Shown: positions 45,842 to 54,826 of the stretch, piece by piece | How positions within the stretch are numbered: position 1 is the stretch's first letter | Layout of the letters: every line of letters begins with the position of its first letter | Assembly (NCBI RefSeq): GCF_013030945.1 | Contig: NZ_JABBXF010000006.1 | Coordinates: forward strand, 124,001-188,000 | Reading direction: 5' to 3' | Origin: Streptomyces morookaense | GTDB taxonomy: Bacteria > Actinomycetota > Actinomycetes > Streptomycetales > Streptomycetaceae | Length of the DNA: 64,000 bases | Translations under genes and position numbers: made by a program | The notes under the pieces: generated by a model | The model's input: only the letters and a program-made list of their open reading frames with translations | The model's database searches: none | What the model was told of the DNA's origin: nothing

Positions 45842-46551
45842 GACGCCCCCGGGTGGCTGCGGTGCAGGTGCTGCATCTCGGCGAGCATCCGGCCGAACGG
45901 CTCGGTGTGGATGCCCTGGCGCCCGGCGCCCGCCGTCCAGGCGCCTTCCCGGGGGCCCTCGGGAAGGGTCAGGCCGGCGCGGCGGAGGACATCCGTGACG
46001 TACGCGCTCCAACCGTCCTGCAGGGCGGGCCAGTCGGCGGACACGCCCTCGACCGGCTCGAAGAGCTCGCCCGTGTACCGCCAGAGGGCGTCGAGGGCGC
46101 GCTGCATCCGGGCGTGGCTCTCGGGCGTGCCGTCGCCGAGGCGGAGCGTCCAGTGTTCGGCATGGTCGAGGTGGTAGGCGACCTCCTTGACGGCCTTCGC
46201 CGCCAGCGGTGCGAACGGGCCTTCGCCGGAGGCCAGTTGGCCGTACAGCAGCTGCTGGTACGCGGAGAAGTACAGCTGGCGGGCGATCGTGTGGGCGAAG
46301 TCCCCGTTGGGCTGCTCGACGAGCTGGACGTTGCGGAAGGCGCGCTCCTCGCGGAGGAAGGCCAGTTCGTCCTCGTCACCGGCGAGGGAGAGCAGGGCGC
46401 GGGCCTGGCCCAGCAGGTCCAGGGCGATGTTGGCGAGGGCGACCTCCTCCTCCAGGACCGGGGCGTTCCCGGCCCACTCCCCCAGCCGGTGGGAGAGCAC
46501 CAGGGCGTCGTCCCCCAGGGCGAGTGCGGCCGGCACGGGTACGCGGTTCAC
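45835..46551 (-). CDS. paaC: Phenylacetyl-CoA epoxidase structural subunit PaaC
   Basis: A 238-residue ferritin-like protein that pairs with PaaA. Typical segments are ALALGDDALVLSHRLGEWAGNAPVLEEEVALANIALDLLGQARALL, then ERAFRNVQLVEQPNGDFAHTIARQLYFSAYQQLLY and KEVAYHLDHAEHWTLRLGDGT. The GTG overlaps the paaB stop by four bases. It has lost metal binding in other species and acts as a scaffold. Confidence 0.96.
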   Translation of the reverse strand: MNRVPVPAALALGDDALVLSHRLGEWAGNAPVLEEEVALANIALDLLGQARALLSLAGDEDELAFLREERAFRNVQLVEQPNGDFAHTIARQLYFSAYQQLLYGQLASGEGPFAPLAAKAVKEVAYHLDHAEHWTLRLGDGTPESHARMQRALDALWRYTGELFEPVEGVSADWPALQDGWSAYVTDVLRRAGLTLPEGPREGAWTAGAGRQGIHTEPFGRMLAEMQHLHRSHPGASW

Positions 46552-46835
46552 AGGTGCCGCACTCCTTCCGGGATCTCGTAGAAGGTCGGGTGCCGGTAGG
46601 CCTTGTCGGCGGCGGGCTCGAAGAACGGGTCCTTCTCGTCCGGCGAGGAGGCGGTGATCGCGGAGGACGGCACCACCCAGATCGAGACGCCCTCCGAGCG
46701 GCGGGTGTAGAGGTCGCGGGCGTTGCGCAGCGCCATCTCCGCGTCCGGGGCGTGCAGGCTGCCGGCGTGGGTGTGCGACAGGCCGCGCCTGCTGCGCACG
46801 AACACCTCCCAGAGCGGCCAGTCGGTGCCGGTCAT
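46548..46835 (-). CDS. paaB: Phenylacetyl-CoA epoxidase subunit PaaB
   Basis: A 95-residue protein matching the PaaB family through [41 protein letters not shown] and [36 protein letters not shown]. It bridges PaaAC heterodimers in the epoxidase complex. The start overlaps the paaA stop by four bases (ATGA). Confidence 0.97.
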   Translation of the reverse strand: MTGTDWPLWEVFVRSRRGLSHTHAGSLHAPDAEMALRNARDLYTRRSEGVSIWVVPSSAITASSPDEKDPFFEPAADKAYRHPTFYEIPEGVRHL

Positions 46836-47848
46836 GCCGCTGCCTCCTCGGGCTTGCCGTGGTTGTCGTGCTCGGTGTGCTCGGCGTGCTTGTCGTGGGT
46901 TCCGTGGTGTCCGTCGTGCTTCGCGGCATAGGCCGCGGCCGCCTCGCGCACCCAGGCGCCTTCCTCATGGGCCCGCCTGCGGCGCTCGATGCGCTGCTCG
47001 TTGCACGGGCCGTTGCCGCGGAGCACCTCGTGGAACTCGTCCCAGTCGATGGCGCCGAAGTCGTGGTGGCCGCGCTGCTCGTTCCAGCGCAGGTCCGGGT
47101 CCGGCAGGGTCAGGCCGAGGGACTCGGCCTGGGGGACGCAGATGTCGACGAAGCGCTGGCGCAGCTCGTCGTTCGAGTGCCGCTTGATCTTCCAGGCCAT
47201 GGACTGGGCGGAGTGCGCCGAGGCGTCGTCGGGCGGGCCGAACATCATCAGGGACGGCCACCACCAGCGGTTCACCGCGTCCTGCGCCATGGCGTGCTGG
47301 GCCTCGGTGCCGCGGCTGAGGGCGAGGAGGAGCTCGTAGCCCTGGCGCTGGTGGAAGGACTCCTCCTTGCAGATGCGGATCATGGCGCGGGCGTAGGGGC
47401 CGTAGGAGCAGCGGCAGAGCGGGACCTGGTTGGTGATCGCGGCACCGTCCACGAGCCAGCCGATGGCTCCGACGTCCGCCCAGGTCAGAGTGGGGTAGTT
47501 GAAGATCGAGGAGTAGCGCTGGCGGCCCGAGTGGAGCTTGTCGAGCAGCTCTTCGCGGCCGGTGCCCAGGGTCTCGGCGGCGCTGTAGAGGTAGAGACCG
47601 TGGCCGGCCTCGTCCTGCACCTTGGCCATCAGGATCGCCTTGCGGCGCAGCGAGGGGGCGCGGGTGATCCAGTTGGCCTCGGGCTGCATGCCGATGATCT
47701 CGGAGTGGGCGTGCTGGGCGATCTGCCGCACCAGCGTCGCGCGATAGGCGTCGGGCATCCAGTCGCGCGGCTCGATGCGCTCGTCGGCGGCCAGTGCCGC
47801 ATCGAACACCGCCTCCGGCGCTTGTGCGTCCGGCACCGTCGTCGTCAT
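46832..47848 (-). CDS. paaA: Phenylacetyl-CoA epoxidase catalytic subunit PaaA
   Basis: A 338-residue di-iron monooxygenase. The metal-binding helices show [33 protein letters not shown] and [16 protein letters not shown]. It epoxidises the ring of phenylacetyl-CoA with PaaC, electrons coming from PaaE. The last ~35 residues after AAKHDG hold ten His, Asp, Glu and Lys-rich repeats ([19 protein letters not shown]), absent from enterobacterial PaaA. ATG start. First gene of paaABCDE, preceded by a PaaR-type operator and a DnaA box. Confidence 0.97.
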   Translation of the reverse strand: MTTTVPDAQAPEAVFDAALAADERIEPRDWMPDAYRATLVRQIAQHAHSEIIGMQPEANWITRAPSLRRKAILMAKVQDEAGHGLYLYSAAETLGTGREELLDKLHSGRQRYSSIFNYPTLTWADVGAIGWLVDGAAITNQVPLCRCSYGPYARAMIRICKEESFHQRQGYELLLALSRGTEAQHAMAQDAVNRWWWPSLMMFGPPDDASAHSAQSMAWKIKRHSNDELRQRFVDICVPQAESLGLTLPDPDLRWNEQRGHHDFGAIDWDEFHEVLRGNGPCNEQRIERRRRAHEEGAWVREAAAAYAAKHDGHHGTHDKHAEHTEHDNHGKPEEAAA

Positions 47849-47882
47849 GCCGTGCCCCCTGGGCTCTCTCGTCCTGCTCCCT

Positions 47883-47900
47883 ACCGACCGATCGTTCGGT
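47883..47900 (-). promoter_or_regulatory. PaaR-type operator 1 (paaA promoter)
   Basis: On the minus strand it reads ACCGAACGATCGGTCGGT, 34 bases upstream of the paaA ATG. It matches operators 2 and 3 at 17 of 18 and 15 of 18 bases. Its core ACCGAACGATCGGT is an imperfect palindrome, the type TetR regulators bind. A TTGACA lies upstream on the same strand. Confidence 0.85.
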
Positions 47901-47936
47901 TCAATGGTGGTCCGAGGGCTCGGAGGGTGTCAAGCC

Positions 47937-47945
47937 TGTGGATAA
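47937..47945 (-). promoter_or_regulatory. Exact DnaA box upstream of paaA
   Basis: TTATCCACA on the minus strand, 36 bases upstream of operator 1 and before a TTGACA hexamer (47929-47934 on the minus strand). It lies in the divergent gap with the DUF5819 gene. Confidence 0.7.
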
Positions 47946-48044
47946 CTCGTGCGCGCTGGGCCTCTCGGGGCGGCCTGGGTACGGTTCGGGTGCACGCCGA
48001 CAGGCGGCGATCCGGGGAAGGCGCGGGGCAGCGGGGTTTCGGGG

Positions 48045-48809
48045 ATGGACGGCAAGGCTGACGGCAGGGCTGCGGAGAGCGGCGACGAGCACGACGACGA
48101 GCGCGGCGAGGATCGCGGCGAGGAGCGTCGCGAGGAGGGCACCGGCAAGGCCGGCGGAAACGGCATCGGGCAGGGCGGGGTGGCCGGGCTGTCCCTGCCC
48201 GCCCGTGTCGTCGTCGGCGCCGCCGGCGTGGTGGTGGCCCTGGCGGCCGCCGTGCACCTGAGCATGGTGTTCCTGCACGTGGCGCCGCAGAACTCGGTGA
48301 GCAGACAGCACGCCGCGGCCATCGACGCCTACGTCTACCCCGAGTTCGAACAGAACTGGAAGTTCTTCGCTCCGAACCCGCTCCAGCAGAACACCGCCGT
48401 CCAGGCCCGCGCCGAGCTGCGTCGGCCGGACGGGAGCACCACGGTCACCCCCTGGACGGACCTCTCCGCCCAGGACGGCGCCGCCATCCTGCACAACCCG
48501 TTCCCCAGCCACACCCGCCAGAACGAGCTCCGCCGCGCCTGGGACTTCTACGCCAGTACGCACGACGCGCGCGAGCAGCCCGTCGGCCTGCGCGGACGGC
48601 TGTCCGAGCAGTACGTGCGCCGCATCGTCGTCTCCCGGCTGGGCGGTGGGCGCGACGGGCTCCCGGTCGACCGCATCCAGGTGAGATCCGTGACCGTCCC
48701 CATCGCCCCGCCGCCCTGGAGCGACGAGAAGGCCGACACCAAGCCGGTGTACCGCGTCCTGCCCTGGTGGCCGGTCACCACCGACGACCGCGCGGAGGCG
48801 GGCCGATGA
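48045..48809 (+). CDS. DUF5819 membrane protein
   Basis: A 254-residue protein. Residues 1-50 are acidic and disordered with E/D/G repeats. One helix (ARVVVGAAGVVVALAAAVHLSMVFLHVAP) precedes an outer domain that contains QNWKFFAPNPLQQN, the DUF5819 signature. The domain function is unknown; genes of this family are often beside HTTM proteins. The TGA overlaps the HTTM start as ATGA. It probably supplies the outer domain of a two-protein complex. Confidence 0.85.
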   Translation: MDGKADGRAAESGDEHDDERGEDRGEERREEGTGKAGGNGIGQGGVAGLSLPARVVVGAAGVVVALAAAVHLSMVFLHVAPQNSVSRQHAAAIDAYVYPEFEQNWKFFAPNPLQQNTAVQARAELRRPDGSTTVTPWTDLSAQDGAAILHNPFPSHTRQNELRRAWDFYASTHDAREQPVGLRGRLSEQYVRRIVVSRLGGGRDGLPVDRIQVRSVTVPIAPPPWSDEKADTKPVYRVLPWWPVTTDDRAEAGR

Positions 48810-50074
48810 GTACGACGTCCACGACCGCTCCGACGGGCTCCGCGCTGCTGCGCGGCCTCGACCGGGTCACCGGGTCGTCGCTCGGCCGCCACCAGACCGC
48901 CGTGCTGCGGATCGGCCTCTCCTTCGCCTGGGTCGGCTACCTGCTGCGCGAGTGGCCCAACCGCCGTGAGCTGTACGGGCCCGGCGCGCCGTGGAGCTGG
49001 GGCATGGCCCGCGAACTCACCGGCGACAACCATGCGTTCACCGCGCTCATGTGGTCGGACAGCACGGTGTGGTTCGAGGCCGTCTACGCGTTCGCGATCG
49101 TCAGCGGCGTGCTGCTGATGCTCGGGTGGCGTACCCGGACCATGGCCGTGCTCTCCATGATCGGGGTGCTGTCGCTGCAGAACCGCAGCGTGTTCGTGGG
49201 GGACGGCGGCGACAACGTCCTTCACCTGATGGCCCTTTACCTGGTCCTCGTCCGCTGCGGGCAGGTCTGGTCGCTCGACGCGCGGCGGGCGCGGGCCCGC
49301 CGGCCGGGCGGGGACCGGGATGTCACCGGCATCGTGCTGTGGGTGCTGTGCGGCCTTGCGCTGGCCGCGGCGCAGCTCCTCATGGACACGCGGATGACGT
49401 GGACGGACCGGGGGCCGCTGCCCGGCATCGGATGGGCGGCGGCCCTGTGGGGGCTCTGGGCCGTCCAGGCGCTGTGGTGGCTGGCCTGCCGCCGGGCGCC
49501 CGGGGAGCCGCGCACCGTGCTCGACATGATCGCCCATCTCGCGCACAACGGCGCCCTGTTGGTGATCATGGCGGAGGTCTGCCTGATCTACGCCACGGCG
49601 GGCTGGTACAAGATCCAGGGCTCGCGCTGGCAGGACGGCACCGCGCTCTTCTACCCGATGCACATCGACTACTTCTCGCCGTGGCCCTCGCTGTCGCATG
49701 CGCTGGCCGCCAGTTCGGTGGTGGTGCTGCTGCTGAGCTACGGGACGGTCGCGGTGCAGGTCGCGTTTCCGTTCACGCTGCTCAACCGGCGGGTGAAGAA
49801 CGTGCTGTTGGCGCTGATGATGGCCGAGCACGTGGGGATCGCGGTGATGCTGGGGTTGCCGTTCTTCTCGTTGGCGATGGTGGTGGCCGATGCGGTGTTT
49901 CTGCCGACGGGGTTCCTGGTGCGGTTGGGGGCCGTGGTGCGGGGGTTTGTTGCACGGACCCGCCCCTTCCCGGAACCGGGGGCGCAGCCCCCGGGCCCCG
50001 GCATGGGGTCCGACGGCTGCGAGTCGTCCGTGGCCGGTCGCGCAGTTCCCCGTGCCCCTTCGGGGCGCACGTAG
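48806..50074 (+). CDS. HTTM-domain integral membrane protein
   Basis: A 422-residue protein with about eight membrane helices and the HTTM (vitamin K-dependent carboxylase-like) fold. Seen are TAVLRIGLSFAWVGYLLREWPNRRELYGPGAPWSW, GDGGDNVLHLMALYLVLVRCG and YATAGWYKIQGSRWQDGTALFYPM. In Streptomyces such proteins lack the carboxylase active domain. The last 40 residues after VRGFVAR are not conserved; they come from an interspersed repeat (see 50031-50071) that also supplies the stop. Function unknown. Confidence 0.85.
   Translation: MSTTSTTAPTGSALLRGLDRVTGSSLGRHQTAVLRIGLSFAWVGYLLREWPNRRELYGPGAPWSWGMARELTGDNHAFTALMWSDSTVWFEAVYAFAIVSGVLLMLGWRTRTMAVLSMIGVLSLQNRSVFVGDGGDNVLHLMALYLVLVRCGQVWSLDARRARARRPGGDRDVTGIVLWVLCGLALAAAQLLMDTRMTWTDRGPLPGIGWAAALWGLWAVQALWWLACRRAPGEPRTVLDMIAHLAHNGALLVIMAEVCLIYATAGWYKIQGSRWQDGTALFYPMHIDYFSPWPSLSHALAASSVVVLLLSYGTVAVQVAFPFTLLNRRVKNVLLALMMAEHVGIAVMLGLPFFSLAMVVADAVFLPTGFLVRLGAVVRGFVARTRPFPEPGAQPPGPGMGSDGCESSVAGRAVPRAPSGRT
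50031..50071 (+). repeat. Interspersed repeat, copy A
   Basis: The core GTCGCGCAGTTCCCCG is followed by TGCCCCTTCGGGGCGC. It resembles copies B and C at 61.5-61.6 kb. Preceding bases from about 49978 also align loosely with the GC-rich block before copy B. The repeat forms the end of the HTTM gene. Confidence 0.8.
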
Positions 50075-50083
50075 GCTGAACGC

Positions 50084-50824
50084 ATGACCGAGGAACTGAC
50101 CTGGCGCGCCGACGCGCCCGGCGCCGTGCTGCTCGACGGCTTTCATGCGCTCAAGCACGCCCTGCGTTTCGGGGCCGAGGTCGGGCCCGCCCTCACCACG
50201 GACAAGGCGGCCACGCTGGCGCTCGCCGGCAAGCTGGCCGAGGACCTGACGGACACCCTCGACGCCCTCCTCGTCGAGGTGCCCGCGCAGACCCTGCGCG
50301 AGCTCGTGCCCCGGGTGCACCCCACCGGGGTGGCCGCCCTGGCCGCCCGTCGTGACCGTGAGGCCAATCTGGCGGCCCTGGCGCAGCAGCCCCGCCGGGC
50401 ACCCGTGGTCGTCCTGGACAACCCCCGCAACCTCGGCAACGTCGGCGCCGTGATCCGCCTGGCCGCCGGGATGGGGGCCACGGGCGTGGTCACCACCGGC
50501 GACCTCGACCCCTGGCACCCGAACGCCGTGCGCTCCGGTGCGGGGCTGCACTATGCGACGGCCGTGGAGCGGCTCCCGCTCGACGGCCTGCCGCCCGGGC
50601 CGCTGTTCGTACTGGACCCGGAGGGCGAGGACATCCGGTCCGTGCCGCTCCCCGACGACGCGCTGATCGCCTTCGGCTCCGAGCGGCACGGGATCTCGCC
50701 CGAGCTGCGGGCGAGGGCGACCCGGCTGGTCGCCCTGCCCATGCGGCCCCAGGTGTCCAGCTACAACCTCGCCACCAGCGTGGCCATGGCGCTCTTCCAC
50801 TGGGGCGGCCCGGCACCCGCGTAG
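50084..50824 (+). CDS. SpoU/TrmH-type RNA 2'-O-methyltransferase
   Basis: A 246-residue SPOUT enzyme that methylates a tRNA or rRNA ribose. Motif 1 is NPRNLGNVGAVIRLAAGMGA, motif 2 is FGSERHGISPELRA and motif 3 is LPMRPQVSSYNLATSVAMALF, forming the knotted SAM site. The N-terminal ~105 residues are of unknown function and may bind RNA. The exact target cannot be read from sequence. The ATG follows the interspersed repeat, with a weak ribosome site. Confidence 0.9.
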   Translation: MTEELTWRADAPGAVLLDGFHALKHALRFGAEVGPALTTDKAATLALAGKLAEDLTDTLDALLVEVPAQTLRELVPRVHPTGVAALAARRDREANLAALAQQPRRAPVVVLDNPRNLGNVGAVIRLAAGMGATGVVTTGDLDPWHPNAVRSGAGLHYATAVERLPLDGLPPGPLFVLDPEGEDIRSVPLPDDALIAFGSERHGISPELRARATRLVALPMRPQVSSYNLATSVAMALFHWGGPAPA

Positions 50825-50827
50825 GGG

Positions 50828-52540
50828 TCACGCCTGGCGCCGCACCTCCACCATCCGGAAGCGGGAGGCGACGAACGCGCTGTCGCAGAGCACCGCGTTG
50901 GCCGCGGGGTTGCCGCCGGAGCCGTGGAAGTCCGAGAAGGCCGCCGTCTGGTTGACGTACACCCCGCCCGTGAGGTTCAGGGAGAGCTGGGCGCACTCCT
51001 CCAGGCAGGCCTCCTCCACCAGCCGCTCGACCTCCGGCGACGTCGTGTACGCGCCGACGGTCATGGCGCCCTTCTCCCGCACCGTGCGGCGCAGCAACTG
51101 CACCGCGTCCTCGGCGGAGTCGACCGCGACCGCGAAGGACACCGGCCCGAAGCACTCCGAGAAGTAGGCCGCCTCGGCGTCCGGCTTGGCGCCGTCCAGC
51201 TTCACGATCACGGGCGTGCGGACCGTGGCACCGGGGAAGTCCGGGTTGGCCAGCGTCCGCGAGGCGAGGGCGACTTCGCCGAGCCGGCCCGCGGCGTCGA
51301 TCCGCTCCTTCACCTGGTCGTTGACGATGGCGCCCAGCAGGGCGTTGGCCCGGGCGTCGTCGCCGAGCAGCCCGTCCACCGCCGCGGCCAAGTCGGCCAC
51401 GACCTCGTCGTACGTCTTGTGCCCGGCGTCGGTGCCGATGCCCTCGCGCGGGACGAGCAGGTTCTGCGGGGTGGTGCACATCTGGCCGCTGTAGAGGGAC
51501 AGCGAGAAGGCGAGGTTGGACAGCATGCCCTTGTAGTCGTCGGTGGAGTGGACGACGACCGTGTTGACCCCGGCCTTCTCCGTGAAGACCTGTGCCTGGC
51601 GGGCGTTGGCCTCCAGCCAGTCGCCGAAGGCGGTCGAGCCGGTGTAGTCGACGATGCGGATCTCCGGGCGCACCGCAAGGGACTTGGCGATGCCCTCGCC
51701 GTCCCGCTCGGCGGCCAGCGCGACCAGGTCGGGCGAGAACCCCGCCTCCTGCAACACCTCGCGTGCCACGCGCACCGTGAGCGCCAGGGGCAGCACGGCC
51801 CGCGGATGGGGCTTCACCAGCACGGCGTTGCCCGTCGCGAGCGAGGCGAACAGGCCCGGGTAGCCGTTCCACGTGGGGAAGGTGTTGCAGCCGATGAGCA
51901 GCGAGATCCCACGCGGTACGGCGGTGAACTCCTTGCGCAGCTCCAGGGGATCGCGCTTGCCCTGCGGCTTGACCCACTCCGCGGAGCGCGGCGCCGCGCC
52001 CGTCTGTTCGGCGAGGGCGTAGACCACGGCCTCCAGGCCGCGGTCCTGGGCGTGCGGCCCGCCGGCCTGGAACGCCATCATGAACGCCTGGCCGCTGGTG
52101 TGCATGACCGCGTGGGCGAACTCGTGCGTCCGGGCGTTGATTTGGGCCAGGATCTCCGCACAGACCGCTGCCCGCGCCTCCGGCCCCGCCTCGCGCCACG
52201 CCGGCATGGCCGCACGCATGGCGGGCAGCAGGACGTCGGCGTCGGCATGCGGATACTCGATGTCCAGCGCGAAGCCGTACGGCGAGACCTCGGAGCCCGC
52301 CCAGCCGTCCGTCCCCGGCTGTTCCAGCGCGAAACGGCCGCCCCGCAGCGCCTCGAAGGCGGCCTGCCCCTCGGCCGCGTCCAGGCTGCCCGGCACCCCG
52401 TCCGCACCGTAGGCCTTCGGGTGCTCGGGGTACGGGGACCAGTAGCCGCGGGAACGGATGGTCTCCAGGGCCCGGTCGAGCGTGGGGCGGTGTTTCTCGG
52501 TCAACCGGGTCAACTGGTCGGTGCTGGGTCCGGCGGTCAC
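50828..52540 (-). CDS. paaN: Phenylacetate degradation aldehyde dehydrogenase PaaN
   Basis: A 570-residue aldehyde dehydrogenase of the PaaN family. The catalytic Cys is in SGQMCTTPQNLLVP, the Glu in FTEKAGVNTVVV; the NAD region is IGCNTFPTWNGYPG. It oxidises the semialdehyde formed after ring opening. Unlike E. coli PaaZ it has no C-terminal MaoC hydratase, so ring hydrolysis needs another protein. The chosen GTG (VTAGPSTDQ) has a GAGGAG site; upstream codons lie in the operator region. Divergent from paaH with shared operator 2. Confidence 0.92.
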   Translation of the reverse strand: MTAGPSTDQLTRLTEKHRPTLDRALETIRSRGYWSPYPEHPKAYGADGVPGSLDAAEGQAAFEALRGGRFALEQPGTDGWAGSEVSPYGFALDIEYPHADADVLLPAMRAAMPAWREAGPEARAAVCAEILAQINARTHEFAHAVMHTSGQAFMMAFQAGGPHAQDRGLEAVVYALAEQTGAAPRSAEWVKPQGKRDPLELRKEFTAVPRGISLLIGCNTFPTWNGYPGLFASLATGNAVLVKPHPRAVLPLALTVRVAREVLQEAGFSPDLVALAAERDGEGIAKSLAVRPEIRIVDYTGSTAFGDWLEANARQAQVFTEKAGVNTVVVHSTDDYKGMLSNLAFSLSLYSGQMCTTPQNLLVPREGIGTDAGHKTYDEVVADLAAAVDGLLGDDARANALLGAIVNDQVKERIDAAGRLGEVALASRTLANPDFPGATVRTPVIVKLDGAKPDAEAAYFSECFGPVSFAVAVDSAEDAVQLLRRTVREKGAMTVGAYTTSPEVERLVEEACLEECAQLSLNLTGGVYVNQTAAFSDFHGSGGNPAANAVLCDSAFVASRFRMVEVRRQA

Positions 52541-52608
52541 GTCTGACCAACTCCTCGTCGAGTGGGCGGAGGACAAGTGGGCGGAAGACAACCCCGATGG
52601 ATACAGTA

Positions 52609-52626
52609 ACCGAACGATCGGTCGGG
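52609..52626 (+). promoter_or_regulatory. PaaR-type operator 2 (paaN/paaH gap)
   Basis: ACCGAACGATCGGTCGGG, in the 137-base divergent gap. It differs from operator 1 by only the last base. It is placed to control both paaN (leftward) and paaH-paaR (rightward). Confidence 0.88.
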
Positions 52627-52646
52627 ACAAGGGGGCCCGGCGAACC

Positions 52647-52655
52647 TGTGGACAA
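52647..52655 (-). promoter_or_regulatory. Exact DnaA box at the paaN/paaH promoters
   Basis: TTGTCCACA on the minus strand, 20 bases upstream of operator 2 in the direction of paaN and 22 bases before the paaH ATG. Confidence 0.7.
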
Positions 52656-52677
52656 CTCATCGGGGAGGATCACAGCC

Positions 52678-54207
52678 ATGACCGCCATCGAGCCCGCCCG
52701 CACCGTTGCCGTGGTCGGTACCGGAACCATGGGCCAGGGCATCGCCCAGGTCGCCCTTCTCGCAGGGCACCCCGTGCGGCTGTACGACGCGATGCCCGGC
52801 CGCGCGGAGGAAGCGGAACGTTCCGTCAGGGCCCGTCTCGACCGTCTCGTGACCAAGGGGAAGCTCGCGGGGGCCGAGCGCGACGCGGCCGCCGCCCGGC
52901 TGCGCCCCGCCGCGCGCCTGGCGGATCTCGCGGGTCCCGCGGACCGCACGGCCCTGGTCATCGAGGCGATTCTGGAGCAACTCGACGTCAAGCAGAAGCT
53001 GTTCGGCGAGCTGGAATCGGTCGTCCCGGACGACTGCCTGCTGGCCACCAATACCTCGTCCCTGTCGGTGACGGCGATCGGCGGCGCCCTGCGCCGGCCC
53101 GGCCGCTTCCTCGGGCTGCACTTCTTCAACCCCGCCCCGCTGCTGCCGCTGGTGGAGGTCGTCCGCGGCCACGCCACCGACGCGGCCGCCGCCGAGCGGG
53201 CGCGCGCGACCGTGGCCGCCTGGGGCAAGACCCCGGTGACCTGCACCGACACCCCGGGCTTCGTCGTCAACCGGATCGCCCGGCCGTTCTACGCCGAGGC
53301 CTTCCGGGTGTACGAGGAGCGCGCCGCCGACCCGGCGACGATCGACGCCGTGCTGCGCGAGTCCGGCGGCTTCGCGATGGGCCCTTTCGAACTGACCGAT
53401 CTCATCGGCCAGGATGTGAACAACTCCGTCACCCGATCGGTGCATGAATCCTTCTTCCACGACCCGAAGTTCACGCCCTCCCTCGCCCAGCAGCGGCTCG
53501 TCGAGGCCGGGCTGCTCGGGCGCAAGACGGGGCGGGGCTGGTACGACCACGCCGAGGGCGCGGAGCGGCCGCGGCCGCACACCGCCGCGCCCTGCGAGGC
53601 GCCCGGGGCCGTCGTGCTGCACGGGGAGCTGCCGCCGGCCGCCGCGGCCCTGCCGCAGCTGATCGAGGAGGCGGGCATCACCGTCGGCCAGGCACCCGGC
53701 GACGAAGAGGCCGGATATCTCGCCCTGCCCGGTGGCGTCCGGCTCGCCCTGACCGACGGGCGCGCGGCCGGCTCGGACGCGCCCGGGCCCCGCATCCATG
53801 TCGACCTCGCCCTCGACTACCGCACCTGCACCCGTGTCGCCCTCGCGCCCTCCCGCACCGCACCGGAGGCGGGCGTCCGGGCGGCCACCGGCCTGTTCCA
53901 GGCGCTGGGCAAGCAGGTGAGCGTCATCGGCGACGTGCCCGGCATGATCGTCGCCCGGACGGTCGCCATGCTCGTCGACTTCGCCCGGGACGCCGCCGGG
54001 CGCGGCGTGGCGGGCGAGGAGGACATCGACACCGCCATGCGGCTCGGCGTGAACTACCCGCGCGGCCCGCTGGACTGGGGCCGCGGCCTGGGCGACCGGT
54101 GGGTCTGCGGCTTCCTGCGGCACATGGACCGCGAGTACCCGGGCGGCCGCTACGCCGCCTGCCAGCCACTGCGCCGCCGTGCGGCCGCCGAGGGGAGCCT
54201 GCTGTAA
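52678..54207 (+). CDS. paaH: 3-hydroxyacyl-CoA dehydrogenase PaaH
   Basis: A 509-residue long-form enzyme that oxidises 3-hydroxyadipyl-CoA. The NAD motif is VAVVGTGTMGQGIAQVALLAGH; ATNTSSLSVTAI, GLHFFNPAPLLPLVEVV and TDTPGFVVNRIARPFYAEAF follow. A second C-terminal dimerisation-like domain with GMIVARTVAMLVDFARDAA is typical of PaaH. ATG after a GGGGAGG site. It is followed by paaR with a 2-base gap, so the pathway enzyme and its regulator are co-transcribed. Confidence 0.94.
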   Translation: MTAIEPARTVAVVGTGTMGQGIAQVALLAGHPVRLYDAMPGRAEEAERSVRARLDRLVTKGKLAGAERDAAAARLRPAARLADLAGPADRTALVIEAILEQLDVKQKLFGELESVVPDDCLLATNTSSLSVTAIGGALRRPGRFLGLHFFNPAPLLPLVEVVRGHATDAAAAERARATVAAWGKTPVTCTDTPGFVVNRIARPFYAEAFRVYEERAADPATIDAVLRESGGFAMGPFELTDLIGQDVNNSVTRSVHESFFHDPKFTPSLAQQRLVEAGLLGRKTGRGWYDHAEGAERPRPHTAAPCEAPGAVVLHGELPPAAAALPQLIEEAGITVGQAPGDEEAGYLALPGGVRLALTDGRAAGSDAPGPRIHVDLALDYRTCTRVALAPSRTAPEAGVRAATGLFQALGKQVSVIGDVPGMIVARTVAMLVDFARDAAGRGVAGEEDIDTAMRLGVNYPRGPLDWGRGLGDRWVCGFLRHMDREYPGGRYAACQPLRRRAAAEGSLL

Positions 54208-54209
54208 TC

Positions 54210-54797
54210 ATGACCATGGCCAAACGCGACACCTACACGCCCGAATCGCTGCTCGCGGTCGCCGTCAAGGTGTTCAACGAGCGGGGCTACGACGGCACGT
54301 CCATGGAGCACCTGTCCAAGGCGGCCGGGATCTCCAAGTCCTCGATCTACCACCACGTCAAGGGCAAGGAGGAGCTGCTGCGGCTGGCCATAAGCCGGGC
54401 ACTGGACGGGCTCTTCGCCGTGCTGGACGAACCGGGTGCGACTGCGGGGCGGGCCATCGACCGGCTCGAGTACGTCACCCGCCGCACCGTCGAGGTGCTC
54501 ATCGCCGAGCTGCCGTATGTGACCCTGCTGCTGCGCGTGCGCGGCAACACGGAGACCGAGCGATGGGCCATGGAGCGGCGGCGGGAGTTCGACCACCGGG
54601 TCGCCGGGCTGCTCAAGGAGGCGGCGGCCGACGGGGACCTCCGGTCGGATGTGGACGTCCGGCTCGCGACCCGGCTGCTGTTCGGAATGATCAATTCCGT
54701 GGTGGAGTGGTATCGCCCGGAGCGGGGCGGTGCGGCCACCGCCGATGAGGTGGCCGATGCCGTTTGCCTGACGGCGTTTGCGGGGTTGCGGACCTAG
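54210..54797 (+). CDS. paaR: TetR-family regulator PaaR
   Basis: A 195-residue regulator. The HTH is KRDTYTPESLLAVAVKVFNERGYDGTSMEHLSKAAGISKSSIYHHVKGKEELLRLAI. The C-terminal helical domain probably binds phenylacetyl-CoA. It is coupled to paaH and is the best candidate to bind the three operators at paaA, paaN/paaH and bkdA. Two starts six bases apart (MTMAKRD) are possible. It ends with poor conservation as usual for TetR proteins. Confidence 0.88.
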   Translation: MTMAKRDTYTPESLLAVAVKVFNERGYDGTSMEHLSKAAGISKSSIYHHVKGKEELLRLAISRALDGLFAVLDEPGATAGRAIDRLEYVTRRTVEVLIAELPYVTLLLRVRGNTETERWAMERRREFDHRVAGLLKEAAADGDLRSDVDVRLATRLLFGMINSVVEWYRPERGGAATADEVADAVCLTAFAGLRT

Positions 54798-54826
54798 GGC
54801 GGTACGCCGGGTGCGGCGGGGCGTGG

